Of a stretch of DNA of 39,787 bases, positions 10,523 to 22,100 are shown in pieces. Source of the DNA: Cylindrodendrum hubeiense. Its lineage: Eukaryota; Ascomycota; Sordariomycetes; Hypocreales; Nectriaceae. The DNA lies in NCBI GenBank assembly GCA_014621425.1, contig JAANBB010000379.1, positions 1 through 39,787 of the forward strand. The letters are read 5' to 3'. Each line of letters begins with the position of its first letter. Positions within the stretch are counted from its first letter, which is position 1. Both the position numbers and the translations under genes were made by a program. The notes below the pieces were generated by a model. It made no database searches. It was given only the letters and a program-made list of their open reading frames with translations, and had not been told where the DNA came from.

Positions 10523-11438
10523 AGTGAGTGTCTGGGGCGAGGCCGCGAGGGAGGTCGCGAGGGAGACGGCGAGGGAGGCGTGCGACGTCGAGTTTACCCT
10601 GTCGTGCACATTCCCGCAACCACAATCTCGTTCGAGACCCCGTTTCGTCACCGGCTTTCTTCTCTCTCTGCCCTTGTTGCTTTTGACGCCACTGGTGCTC
10701 GTCCATTCACACTCGCTGCTGGTGTCTGTCTCAACACCCCCTCATCCTATACCGTCTTCTGCTCTCACCTTCACGTGTGCCCTTATCTCAGGCACCGAGT
10801 GCTACCGGAAGTCTCCAGTTGCCGAGACACGGTCCAGCCGGGCCCCATCTGTGCTCCAACATATTACCTGGCCGGCTCGACCTGGTTTCTTTGTTAGCTT
10901 CGTCCCCATCCACCACAAACGCCAACCGCCAACCGCCAGCCGCCAACCACCGACCGCCAACCACCAACCTCCTGCACCGCCACGGATCACTAATCTTCCC
11001 CAGCCCTTGCTGCACCAGGCGCCATTGGTGCTACTGGTGCCCTGTAGGCGAATTTTGATCCTCTCCCACGTCTGCCGGGGCCCTCGGCTACCGCTACCGC
11101 CCCCTGCCACCCGCTGTACCTACATCTCTAGTGCCAGCAGCGCCCAAGGTCAACAGGCCTAGGGGTCTGGCCCACCTTGAGCAGTCGCTTCACGTCGGCC
11201 TGGAGCCCGAGATAGCTTCAACCTACATACCCACTTACACCAATTCTCTTCCAACATCTGCTAGCTGTGCTGCCGTCTCATATTTGCGTCGCCACTGTGC
11301 TCGGACTTCCCTTCCCATTCAATCCATAATCCATCGCCCGCTTAGACACTCCGTCGGTATAGCTGGGCATTCGAGCCTCATCCGAAGCATCCTCCACGCG
11401 TCCTTGCCACTTGCGGCTGCTCCCTCTCCGCCAACCCA
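10523..11438 (+). promoter_or_regulatory. ATG-free 916-bp leader/promoter region of the PAS gene
   Basis: Reading every line, I find no ATG on the + strand between the one at 10520-10522 and the PAS start codon at 11439, while CAT (ATG on the other strand) occurs 17 times. Random sequence of this length would have about 14 ATGs. The stretch is pyrimidine-rich on the sense strand. This is what a long 5' untranslated leader under selection against upstream starts would look like. A tandem array of CCAACCGCCA-like units lies inside (about 10916-10972). Confidence 0.6.
10916..10972 (+). repeat. CGCCAAC-type minisatellite in the leader
   Basis: About eight imperfect 7-8-bp units of the form CGCCAAC/CACCAAC follow each other, within the ATG-free leader of the PAS gene. 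The units lack G on the sense strand apart from the CG dinucleotide, so the RNA would be largely unstructured. Confidence 0.6.
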
Positions 11439-13591
11439 ATGGAACAGACGTTCATGACAATACAAAGTGAGTTGCCCATCCCGCAAACGTTCAAATCTCG
11501 CCCTTCTAACTCATCCTCCCACCAAGACCTGACCCCGGATGCCAATATCCTCTATGTGTCCGAGTCCATCGTCGACATCCTTGGCTACTCTCCCCGGGAG
11601 GTCCTCGGCAGGTCCAGTTTTGACTTCTTTCATCCGGAAGAGGTGCCATTTGCTCGCTCCGTTCACTGTCGCGGCGTTCTCCTCGACAAGGCTGCGGTTC
11701 TTCACTATGCCCGCATCCTCTCTCGCGATGGCCGCTGGGTTAGCTGCGAGTGCTGCTTTACCATTGTCCATGATGTTCTTGTTGCGTGTATTAGCATCTA
11801 TCGGCGCGGTGAGAGGAGTGAGAGTACGTCATCTTATGAGCTGAATCCCATCAGAGCCCGCTCAGCTCTACCTTCCACCTACTGAAGCTGACCCGACGAA
11901 CAGGGCGCGCCATTGAGGCACCACAGATTCGCCGCCTCTTCTCCTGCTCACCCAGGGACCCACGCTACCACATGCTGGAGCATCTCTCACCTAAATTCAA
12001 GATGTCGCCCATGGAGCGTGAACCCCGAGCTGCTCTCATTCTGAACCGCTTCACCCGAACGCTATCGGTCATGTTTGCGACCGAAGCTATCAATTCCATC
12101 CTAGGCGTCTCCGCTGAACAAGTCCTTCATAAGAGTTTCTACGAGTGCATCCGGGAAACCTCCTTGGATGACGCTTTTAACTGTCTCGAGAGCGCAAAGG
12201 CCAACGACTCTATTGCATATCTTCGCTTCTGGTCTAGGGATCCTCGCCGGCCAGAGGATTTTGAAGAAGACGAGAGCGAGGACGAGGAGGACGAGGATGA
12301 CGAGGAAGACGAGGATGATGAGGAAGATGAGGACGACGAGGACGAAGAAGAAGCAATCAACGACGATAGCGAGTCTCAAATGGACATGGAGAACGACAAA
12401 GCGCAGAATGGACGACGACAGCTTGCAAATGCACACTACGCACCCGAAAGTCGGCATTCGAGCGATTCCGAAGGAGGTGGCGTCCAGTTGGATGCCGGCA
12501 TGGATATCGATTCCTACCAGAGACCGAGCCCGCCCATCAAGCCCGAACCAGACGTCGACATGCATGACGGGGGGAGTAACCCAGCAGATCCATCTCTAGC
12601 TTCAGAAACAGCAAGATCAACAGGTCTCACATCTGCGTCCGGTGCCACTAATGCCCAATCTTCTGTTTCCTGGGAATCTTCGACACTTGCAGCCCCTCTT
12701 GAAGCCTATCCTCCGAGGACCTGTCGCGGCACAAGACGACAGTTGGCGCCTTCCGTTGAGATAGAGGCTGTTGTGTCATGCACGTCTGATGGGCTGGTCG
12801 TTATCCTCCGCCGAGCGAGGCCACAGATACCAAGCCTCCACCCTCCTCTGGTTCCATTCCAGTTTGACAACGGTCTATTCGCGGCGCCCTGGGGACAACG
12901 ACCGATTCAACCTCACTGGTCACCGGAGGTTCTTTACAACTTTCAACCCCCGCTTTTACCTCAGAACATGTCACTACGGGAGAACATTAAAGCTGCTGGC
13001 GGCCCCCCGCTTGATCAACTGATGACTTCAATCCGAGACGTGGCAGTATTTGCGTGGGCCGTTGTGGGAATTAACGGGAAAATGGCATCGTATAGCCGTG
13101 GCCACCCAATGGGCGAAGCACAGCCCCCAGATGGCCTCCCTGTTTGGGAACCTTCTATGTTACAGTCATCATACCTGGGCCCAGATAACCAAGCCGCTCG
13201 ACGCTGGATGGCCCATGAGAACCAACAAGAAGTATTACTCCGGCGCCCGGAGCCATTCAATGCGGACTTGTCGAGGGAACAACCAATTGATAACAGTTCA
13301 ATTATACCGGAACATGGAAATTATTCTTTCGACAATGAGAGCCGTTGGCCCTTGCAGACACAGTCACAGGTACAGCCATCATCATATGCACCCCATCACG
13401 CATTTATCCCGGACTTGAATAATAGGGATCAACTACTTTCCCGGCACAGGACCCCCTTTGATCAAATGGGTGTCCTCGAGCCTCAGCCAACAGGCGAATG
13501 GGATGGGAGGACGAATGCCCAAGGGAGCCATCAAATACCCCCAGAGGCAGGAGACGAACACGGCCATTATCCCCACACTTGGTACTCCTGA
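11439..13591 (+). CDS. PAS-domain protein with acidic tract, probable signalling/regulatory protein
   Basis: Predicted 670-residue protein from exons 11439-11466, 11527-11823 and 11904-13591. The N-terminus reads MEQTFMTIQNLTPDANILYVSESIVDILGYSP, a PAS domain (roughly residues 8-105) with the typical LGYSPREVLGRSSFDFFHPEE segment. A second PAS-like segment lies at about 130-225 (LILNRFTRTLSVMFATEAINSILG). A run of Glu and Asp occupies about 227-258, and a poorly ordered C-terminal half contains conserved-looking blocks (FQFDNGLFAAPWG; SIRDVAVFAWAVVGING). The flavin-binding LOV signature GRNCRFLQ is absent, so this is not a White Collar or Vivid photoreceptor. No kinase, GATA finger or bHLH is visible. 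PAS proteins sense small molecules or mediate dimerisation; the ligand and partner are unknown. Confidence 0.82.
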
Positions 13592-14338
13592 CACCCCCTG
13601 TGTCCGCTTGGGGTACAAATCGTTTCGCAATGCAGGAGGAATGTGAATATTTGATGAGCGATGATCTAACTAAAGGGCAAATGGGGCAATTATTTGGGTT
13701 TGGGGGTTTATCGCGAAGCATTGTGATGGACATGGCGAAGAAGCATTTGAAGCGTTCATTCTGTAATGACCTCGACGATAGGTCCGAGATACCCATGGCA
13801 TGTACTAATAGCGACAGCGAATGGCATACTAACTTTTATTTATTTAAAAACTGTACGTTGAAATTGGCGTGAGTTCTGAATATTTAAATGTGCGGGGGTA
13901 CCGGGGGCCGTATGCCTTTCTATTCCCCTCCCCATTATATTTCCTTGCGTGTCGTCCATTCCGAGTTGTGAATACTCCTTACCTTTATGGAGGTAGATGT
14001 GAAGGCAATCTAAAGTACGTACCAGTGGTATCTGGCTGGTATCCCGTTTGGGCGCCTGAGTTCATGTGATTGGCCGTGGCCAATGAGGAGCTTGGACCAC
14101 GTCTCGTCAAGGGGGCTTGGAGAGGCAACCGTGGAAGTTTCGCATCCGAGCCAGGCCAAGATACGTCAGCTTCAGCTTCGTGCTTCAACAACCTCACTTC
14201 TCTATCATACCACAACCCTGCATTGCGCGACTGGAAAGAGCGGCAGGAGACGATCTAGATCGACGAAGACGAAACCGATATTGAAGACGTACCCACACGC
14301 GCAGCACACAAACCAACCCGCGGCACCCTGCAAGAACC
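13592..14338. other. Intergenic: PAS gene 3' region and YIP4 promoter
   Basis: There is no gene. The first ~350 bp are AT-richer, with TTTATTTATTTAAAA near 13836-13852, as expected for a 3' untranslated region. The last 250 bp before YIP4 contain no ATG on the + strand and probably hold its leader. Confidence 0.55.
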
Positions 14339-15368
14339 ATGGCGTCCAGTGCTCGAGGCCAATATGAGAATCCGCCCTTGGACGACGACGACTTGATGAT
14401 CGACCCCGATGATGGTATGTTGAAACGTATGCGACCTACCTTATGGTAGTAGCTGGGCTTGCCCTGGACCGCGTGAGACTAACGCCGCGCAGCCGATCTC
14501 AACGACTTCGATGACCCCCTCGGAAACCAATCCTCGCGACAGCCCCTGACCGGCAACATCGGCTCTAGCTCATCATCGCAGCCGATTAACGAAGGCTACC
14601 TGACATCTCGAATCCCCGGCGAAGACCGACAGGCGCCCCTGAACACAATTGACGAATCCGTGTGGGAGACGTTGCGCCGCGACTTGCTGGCTGTCTGGGC
14701 CAAGCTGCGGGAGGTACTCTATCCGCGATACCTCTTGGGCGGTACAATGTTCGATTCCGAGGGAGGCATTCGGGGAGCCTATTCGAACATTCGCGGCGCT
14801 GGCATCTCAGGGACGAGAGAAGAGCTCACAGGACTCGCCAGCCGCATGATGGATGCCGAGACCTTGCTTCAAAGCAACATGACTCCGGGCTTGCGCGACT
14901 GGGATCTTTGGGGCCCTCTCATCTTCTGTCTGCTTCTGAGTCTTCTCTTGAGCTTTACGGCTGATCCCAAGCAGAGGGATCATGTCTTCAGCGGCGTTTT
15001 CGCCATGGTCTGGCTTGGCGAGGCTGTGGTCACGCTGCAGATCAAGCTGCTGGGAGGCAACATGTTCGTATCCACTTCACCCTGTACATGGCCGCCGTGA
15101 TTGCTAACGAAAACGTAGCTCCTTCGCTCAGAGCGTCTGCATTATCGGCTACACACTATTCCCCCTGGTTCTCGCGGCCCTCATGTCGGCGCTAGGACTA
15201 CACTGGATTGCCCGGATACCCGTCTACATTGTCCTGGTTTCGTGGTCGCTTGCCGCTGGAGTTAGCATCCTAGGCGGCAGCGGCGTCGTTAAGAACCGCG
15301 TGGCTATTGCGGTCTATCCGCTGCTCGTCTTCTACCTGGGTCTGGGGTGCTTGTGCTTCATCAGCTAA
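14339..15368 (+). CDS. YIP4: Yip1-domain Golgi membrane protein, Yip4/YIPF6 type
   Basis: Predicted 298-residue protein from exons 14339-14414, 14493-15063 and 15119-15368. The second intron uses a GTTCGT donor, chosen because it joins GGN to ISFAQSVCIIGYTLFPL in frame. The cytosolic N-terminal half (residues 1-160) is acidic and contains LNTIDESVWETLRRDL and WAKLREVLYPR, the hallmark just before the Yip1 domain. Five hydrophobic segments follow, starting near residue 165 (GPLIFCLLLSLLLSF) and ending at the extreme C-terminus (AVYPLLVFYLGLGCLCFIS). Yip family proteins bind Ypt/Rab GTPases and act in ER-Golgi vesicle traffic. YIPF6/Yip4 is favoured over Yip1 or Yif1 because of the overall length and the WETLRRDL block. 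Confidence 0.88.
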
Positions 15369-16010
15369 GTCGGCGGCACACGGCATATTGATTTCCGGGG
15401 AGAGGCTCCATGCGACTCAGTAACGGGACGGCAGCCCTGGTTCTCGTATGGGCACCGAACAAGACGGGCTTGGCCGCTGTATTTCTATGTTTAACACGCT
15501 GTGTTTCGACTACACAACTGTATCTTGGGCAGGTCGGTACTCATATGATATCGCCTGGGGGTTTTTTATTTATTAGTTGCCTATGAAAATGTACATCCGC
15601 TTGTATCTTTAGAATCCGAGCATGGCTGGGTTGCTGCTTTCAAAGAGTAGGCACATTCGTGGTGTCGCCATTGTGAGGTTCGTGCACAAGTGAATGGTTT
15701 CCATGGAATGTTTGCAGCCGAATGCAATGAGAAAAGCGCTGAGGAGGCTGATGAACAGCATCCGTGTCTGAGCGGGCGACCCAGCATGATCACACCTCAC
15801 ACCGTTTCCCGTTTCTCGTTTCCAGTTTCTCATTTCCCGTTGGCCTAAATGAGCCCTGCTGCAGTATCTTCTGCAACGATGTTTCATAGAGTGCAAACGG
15901 CTGGAGAACGGGGCAGTACTTGACGGCATGGCTGGTCACATATCAGTTGTGGTTGAATGCAGGAATGAGTGAGTGAGTGGGAGGGAGGGCAGCCTCGATC
16001 GAACACAACA

Positions 16011-16110
16011 AGGTAGGTAGGTAGGTAGGTAGAGAGAGAGAGAGAGAAATACAAGGTAGAGAGGTAGATACCTAGATACAAGGTAGAGAGATACAAGGTA
16101 GAGATACAGG
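16011..16110. repeat. GGTA and GA microsatellites with a degenerate minisatellite
   Basis: A GGTA run at 16011-16032 passes into a GA dinucleotide run (16031-16047), followed by three copies of ACAAGGTAGAGA starting at 16051, 16078 and 16093. The stretch looks like slippage-derived sequence built from TAGG units. Confidence 0.8.
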
Positions 16111-16178
16111 GCTGACTTGAGCCGATCCAGCTCGCTTAGACTCCAGCAAGAAAGACAATGCGTATTGTCCAGCCAGTG

Positions 16179-16195
16179 CCCCCCCCCCCCCCCCC
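16179..16195. repeat. Homopolymer of 17 C
   Basis: Seventeen consecutive C residues. The length of such runs is unreliable in sequencing and assembly. Confidence 0.85.
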
Positions 16196-16387
16196 TGCCG
16201 ATGCGTTGATGATGATGGCGGTTTCATGTCCCGGACAAAGAAACAAAATGACTGTTGCGCCGTCAGTCATTTCTGAGCCTACCATTCATTGCTGGTTGAG
16301 CCTGGCTGAGCTGGCCGATCTGGCTCATCTGGTTGATCAGCGTGGGCCAAGTGCTAATTTACCCCTCCTTCTGGCGTGGACCCAATG

Positions 16388-16928
16388 GCGTGTGGGCGGT
16401 GAAGGTTTTAGTTTAGTGATTTTGACGTCCGCGGCTGTACCGTCTTGATTGGAGGAGCCCTGGAGGAGCCTAGGCGCGCAGCCAGTGAGTGTGCCCTCAG
16501 GCGCTGGGTGGTGGGCGCCGGGTGGTGGGCGCTGGGCCTCAGTCTTTGGTTCCTGAGCCCAGCGACGAAACGAGGTACGAGCGAGCACCGCGCAGCGACA
16601 ACCAACGCCAACTCACCAAATCCAACTCCCCGAATCCAACTCCCCAAAGCCACGCTCGTGCCGGGATTTTCATCGTCGACGGAACGCCCTTTGGCCTTGT
16701 TCTCTTCTGCTCCTGCTCCCGCTGGCATCCCAGACCTCAACTCCACCGCAGCGGTACTTTCTGGGCCATTTTCTATTTGCCGGCGTGTAGCCCACCGGAG
16801 CCCCGTTTTCCTTATCCTGCCGGTGCCTTGCTGGACTTGTCCCATCCCATCCATCGTCATCGTATCGCATCGCATCGTATCGTACCGACCCCGAACCGCC
16901 GCACAGCCAGTCAGCCCGTCAGCCCGCC
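16388..16928 (+). promoter_or_regulatory. ATG-free leader of the YRB2 gene
   Basis: There is no ATG on the + strand across 541 bases before the start codon at 16929, against 9 CAT triplets in the same stretch. The final 120 bases are pyrimidine-rich with CATC/CGTATCG repeats, as in many fungal 5' leaders. Confidence 0.5.
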
Positions 16929-18528
16929 ATGGCCGACGACGCTCCAGACGCCAGCCCCAAGACTGAGCCCCTCAACGTCGACGTCAACGAAGACGCCGAG
17001 ACCCGCGCCGCCCGCCGCGAGCTCAAGCAGTCATCCATCTCCGACCCTGCCCCGGCCGACGCCGACGACACCACCGCTCGCCCCGACACCCCGGCCGACA
17101 CCTTGGCCGATGCCCCGGACAGCAGCGACCTGAAGGACCAGGTCGCCTCGCCCAAGAAGAAGCGCGCGCATGACCAGCTCGATGGCGAGAAGGAGGCCGA
17201 GGAGAACGATGCGAACAGTGTAGCGTCAACCGATTCTGCAAAGGACAGGGCCTTGCGACTGGAGCCCGAGAAGAAGCGACACCGAGATGAAGAGTCCAAC
17301 GAACCGGACCTGGTACGTCGCCTGCGTTACTGGCTGCATCCCCGGCTGCATCTGTGTAGCACACCCTCCTAACGCACTCCAGGCATCAACAGCGACTGCC
17401 GCCGATGAAAACACCGACGCTGGCAAGTCACCAGCCAAGAAACACCAACCACAGACGTCGGCGAGTGCCTTTGCCGCCTCAAGCTTCAGCAAATTATCGT
17501 CGGGGGCATCGCCCTTCGCATCCTTTGGCGGCGCTTCCAAGGGCAGCGTTTTTGGATCATCTGGCACCACCACGCTCACATCCTTCGCTTCTCCGGTTGC
17601 CGCTCCGGCTGCCCAGCCTGCCGCTGCCCCCAAGTTGACTTTTGGTGGTGCGACTGGCGCGTCGCCCTTTGCTGGCCTATCATCTGGAACTAACGGGTTC
17701 GGAAGTACCCTGGGTGGAAGCACCTTCGGTTCAGCTCTCTCTGGTATCAAGCCCCTAGGGAGCTTCGCGGCTCCTGGAGCAGACGCACCCAAGACTGAGA
17801 AGCCCGCCAAGCCATTCGGTGCCCCCGACAGCGACGACGAGGATAACGACGACGAGGGATCGGCCGACGAAGATGCCCAGCCTGAGGAAGCCGAGCGAGC
17901 TCAATCACCAGAGAAGGAGTCTGAGGAGAAGAAAAAGCTTAAGCTTCAGAAAAGTGAGTTACATCCTGCAGACGGATAACCAGATTCTAACGGCGCCCAG
18001 TTCAAGTAAACGATGGCGAAACGGGCGAGACAACCGTCATATCAGTAAGAGCCAAGATGTTCTACCACGACAAGGAAGCTGGTTGGAAAGAGCGAGGAGC
18101 AGGCATGTTGAAGATCAACGTACCCAAAGTCTGCGTCGAGTTTGACGATGCTGGTGCTGTCATCCCCGGTTCCTTTGATGCTTCATCACTAGAGACGGAT
18201 GATAGCGCAGGCGGCTCGAAGGGACACAGAGTTGCCCGCCTCCTCTTGCGACAAGACCAGACCCATCGTGTTATTCTCAACACGGCGATTTTGCCCGCAA
18301 TGGAGTTCCAGGAGAAGGCCTCATTGAAGTCTGTTGGAATTTTATTTACAGCTTTCGAGGGCGAGCCAGCGAAGCCAGTGAGCATTACGATGCGGGTATG
18401 TTGGCATGCCTTGGGCTCCGATTTGTTTATGGATTTACACTAACATCGTCTTCTAGATGACTGCGGCAAATGCCAAGACCTTTATGAACGAAATCGGTGT
18501 CATTCAAAGAGAGCTCCGGAGCAGCTAG
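16929..18528 (+). CDS. YRB2: Ran-binding protein with FG motifs, Yrb2/RanBP3 type
   Basis: Predicted 473-residue protein from exons 16929-17312, 17383-17953, 18001-18395 and 18457-18528. The first ~130 residues are acidic and disordered, with two basic clusters (SPKKKRAHDQ and EPEKKRHRDEE) that look like nuclear localisation signals. Residues ~145-260 are Ser/Gly/Ala-rich with FG-like motifs (FGGASKGSVFGSSG, FGSTLGGSTFGSALSG). An acidic linker follows, then a RanBP1 domain from about residue 325 (RAKMFYHDKEAGWKERGAGMLKI; RLLLRQDQTHRVILNTAI). The order NLS, FG region, RanBP1 matches Yrb2/RanBP3, a nuclear cofactor of Crm1-dependent export. The nucleoporin Nup2 shares the RanBP1 domain but is longer and has a different N-terminus. 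Confidence 0.88.
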
Positions 18529-19196
18529 GCGTTGCAACAGGAAGACTCGGGGATCTGAGTTATTTGATAATGATGCGACGGCTGGTCGTCCGGTTGCCCA
18601 ATACCCTTGGTGGGATCTATCTACATATGATGGATGGTTTGGATGAATCAGATGGTCACATGAGAGACGGGGCAGAAACCAGCGCGGATGCATTGGGCAG
18701 ACGGCCTGAAAAAATACAAGGCGATGCCCAGTTGGCACAGAAGTGTTTATATACAAGGGAGACCTGTGGGTCTGCTGAATACCTAGGTAAACCAGCATGG
18801 ATAGAATTGTGTATACCTGAAGCTAGGGTGCGACAAGACGATTGGGAAGCGAGGGGTGGGACCTCGGTCCTATCCTGGGATTTTCAGTTCACAGGCCAAC
18901 CCTACAGTTGGAGATGCGGCTCGTAGTTATGCCAATACATGCAATTTGTATCCTCATCACCTGCAGCCTGCCTGAGAGAAATGTGAACAAGTTCAGTCCC
19001 CGGATGTTGAGAAAAGCCTGTGTCTCGCACGTGATCTGGCGTCAATTCCGCGACTACCTTATCTCGACTACATCGTCCACTTGCACGGCTTCGTAAACGC
19101 CATTCAACTCAACCAGCCAGACAGCAATTTAGCAGCCTCAAATTCATGCCAGCGCCGTAAATCCACTATGGCAATAATTTAACTTTGCAAGTCGAT
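18529..19196. other. Intergenic: YRB2 3' region and HRQ1 promoter
   Basis: This is 668 bp with no gene. A CACGTG hexamer occurs near 19029. Two tiny upstream ORFs lie directly before HRQ1 (19146-19160 and 19168-19182). Confidence 0.55.
19146..19182 (+). promoter_or_regulatory. Two tandem four-codon uORFs before HRQ1
   Basis: ATG CCA GCG CCG TAA occupies 19146-19160 and ATG GCA ATA ATT TAA occupies 19168-19182, 7 nt apart; the second ends 14 nt before the HRQ1 start at 19197. If transcribed, both would be met before the main start. The transcript start is not known. Confidence 0.4.
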
Positions 19197-22100
19197 ATGT
19201 CGGACCCGGACGCTTCCAGCACCACCGCTAAGCCTTCCACTTCGGTGGGAGGGAAACGAAAACGTGACTCCAATCAAGAAACGTTCACTGGAGGCTCGGG
19301 CAATGATTCAACGAGCACTACTGGAGCTAAGAAAGGCAGTAAAGGAGGGAAGGCAAAGTCCTGCGGCATGACCGCCTCTAGTACGACCGTTCCCTGCCTG
19401 ATTGACTGGCCAGAGTCGTTCAAGACCCTGGAGCAAACACACCGGGCCCTCAACCTTGTCTTTACCTTCTGCTGCACTCGTAAGCACCTTGCAACGACCT
19501 TTGAAACCATCAAGTCGGCTGTTGAGGCTCACATAAAGCGGAACCTATCGATTGTGGAGGTTGCCTCCATGGTAGCGCTCCGACCAGAGTCGATCAATTT
19601 CGCATATGTGGACGAGGTCACGCTGCAACTCGACATCAAGGGCGCCGAAAGAGATGACGTCTTTCGGACTGGCAAGTCAGCAAGGTCACAGGTACCAGCA
19701 TACGACGCTTCCGTGGGCGGGTTGACTGGGACGGAGAGCCTGGACCAGCGCCGCACTGGCGAGACTGAATCTAGTGGGCGCGAGGTTCTTTACTTTGAGT
19801 TCATCGATGCGGACTTGAAGCGGCAAGTCCCGGACAAGACCTCAGGTGAACCGACGCGGCCTAACCGACTGTTGCGTGAGGAACAGCTGAGGATGCCCGT
19901 CTTCAGCCAGAAACAGATGACGAAGTTGATCGAGAAGCGCAACCAGAAATTTGTAAACGCGGTCAACGTCTTTCTCAACAAGTGTGTGGAAGATAAACTG
20001 GATCCAGACATGGCCCTCACAGAGCAGACAAAATCGCACATCCCGACACCAACTGTTCGAGAGGACGATATGACAGAGAAGCTACTGGATTCCATCCCGG
20101 AGAGTATCCCCAAGGAGCGAAAGTCGATACCAGAAATTGTCCAGGAACTTAAAGACAGTCCTTGGTACACCGGACAGGTTGTACCAGATGGACACCGAGT
20201 CTTTGAGCCGCAGGAGGCAATATATGGTGACTTACAATTCCTCCTGAGTCAAGATTTAGTAAATGCCCTATATAATGCAAAGGGTATAACGCAGTTCTAC
20301 GCCCATCAATCCGAAGCTCTCAATAGCCTATATGAAGGCCAGAATGTTGTTGTGTCGACCTCGACCAGCTCTGGAAAGAGTCTCATTTACCAACTTCCAG
20401 TCCTGTACGCCCTAGAAAAGGACTACAATTCGAGAGCAATGTACATCTTTCCGACAAAGGCACTAGCACAAGATCAAAAACGGAGTTTGAAGGAAATGAT
20501 GAGGTATATGCCTGACCTTGAAGAAACCATGGTTGAGACCTTTGATGGTGACACTCCAATGAGTGAACGCAACACCATCCGGGATGAGGCGAGGATCATT
20601 TTTACGAACCCTGATATGCTTCATGTCACAATTCTTCCTCAAGAAGAACGGTGGAGAACATATCTCAAGAACCTGAAATATGTCGTTGGTAAGTGGCGCG
20701 GAATTATTCGCTTGTTCTATAGCTGACTTGGGGTGTTAGTTGATGAGTTACACTACTACAACGGCCAACTGGGATCGCATGTTGCATTCATCATGCGAAG
20801 GCTGCGGCGAGTATGTGCTGCTGTGGGAAACCGTCGAGTCAAATTTATCTCGTGCTCGGCTACAGTGGCCAATCCCAAGGAGCACTTCAAGACCATCTTT
20901 GGCCTTGATAGCGTGCGATTAATTGACTATGATGGATCGCCATCTGGACGTAAGGAATTCTTGTGTTGGAATACGCCATATAAAGACCCTGGCGATCCTG
21001 CCTCTGGCCGCGGCAGTGCCAGGTTTGAGTGCGCCCGCCTCTTCTGTGCCCTGATGCTTAGGGGAGTACGGATCATCGCGTTCTGCAGAGTCCGGGCCCA
21101 GTGTGAAACCCTGGTCAGCGCAATCAAGTCAGAGCTAGAAGCCATTGGCAGACCTGAGTGCATCAACCGGGTGATGGGTTACCGAGGTGGCTATACAGCG
21201 CAAGATCGCCGGATGATAGAGTCCGAAATGTTCGAAGGTAAGCTTCTAGGAATTGTGGCTACCACAGCTCTGGAGCTTGGAATTGACATAGGCTCGCTGG
21301 ATTGTGTCATGACCTGGGGATTCCCATACACCATTGCCAACCTACGCCAACAGAGTGGTCGTGCTGGTCGCCGCAATAAGGATTCCCTTTCGATCCTAGT
21401 CGGAGACTGCTTTCCCACCGATCAGCATTACATGCAAAATCCAGATGAACTCTTCACGAAACCCAACTGCGAGCTGCAGGTAGATCTTGAGAACATGCTT
21501 GTGCGTGAGGGACACATCCAATGCGCCGCATACGAGATGCCAATCCGACCTAGAGAAGATGCACAATACTTTGGAAAGGACCTACCAAAGATTTGCGACG
21601 AGCGACTGATGAAAGATGAGATGGGGTTCTATCACTGCCACGATCGGTTCCGGCCAATGCCGGCAAAGTACGTTGCGATTCGAGACACGGAGGACGAGCA
21701 TTTCGCGATTGTGGACATTACGAATGGGAGAAATATTGTCCTTGAAGAACTAGAAGCCTCCAGAGCAACCTTTACTATCTATGACGGGGCAATTTTCCTG
21801 CACCAAGGCAACCCATACCTTGTCCGAGACTTCCTACCCGACAAGCGGATGGCCAAGGTGGAAAGGGTGAAGGTAGAGTGGACGACGGTGCAACGAGACT
21901 TTACGGATATCGACCCCACGGAGACGGAAGCCATCCGGTCGATCACTGGGTCACGGTCCCATGCATACTATGGCACGATCAAAATCCAACAAAATGTGTT
22001 TGGCTTTTTCAAAGTGGACAGAAAGGGACGAGTGTTGGATGCGGTGCAGGTAGACAACCCGCCAGTGATCCGGTTTAGCAAAGGCATGTGGTTGGACGTG

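Larger units (their letters stand above)
15369..16928. other. Intergenic: YIP4 3' region, simple repeats, YRB2 leader
   Basis: This is 1.56 kb without a convincing gene. The left part has a T-rich run near 15560, likely the YIP4 3' untranslated region. Microsatellites occupy about 15966-16110. A 17-base C tract lies at 16179-16195. The 541 bases before YRB2 (16388-16928) contain no ATG on the + strand. Confidence 0.55.

Noticed and set aside
9672..11162. Several open frames of 140-250 codons before the PAS gene
   Set aside because: They are Pro/Ser/Leu-rich translations of pyrimidine-rich DNA; most lack an ATG start and none resembles a protein family.
6912..11438. Possible RIP-mutated transposon or tRNA/5S gene in the long interval
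   Set aside because: Composition is not AT-rich, there are no terminal repeats, and no B-box-like GGTTCRANYCC within a cloverleaf or fungal 5S core was found by eye.
11439..11885. White Collar/Vivid-type LOV photoreceptor
   Set aside because: A PAS fold is clear, but the flavin-binding GRNCRFLQ signature, the GATA finger and the short Vivid architecture are all absent.
15884..16096. Tyr/Ser/Leu/Thr-rich open frame on the minus strand
   Set aside because: It is a translation of the GGTA/GA microsatellite.
16445..17133. Open frames overlapping the YRB2 leader and first exon
   Set aside because: They start at non-ATG codons in an ATG-free leader and run as alternative frames through YRB2 exon 1.
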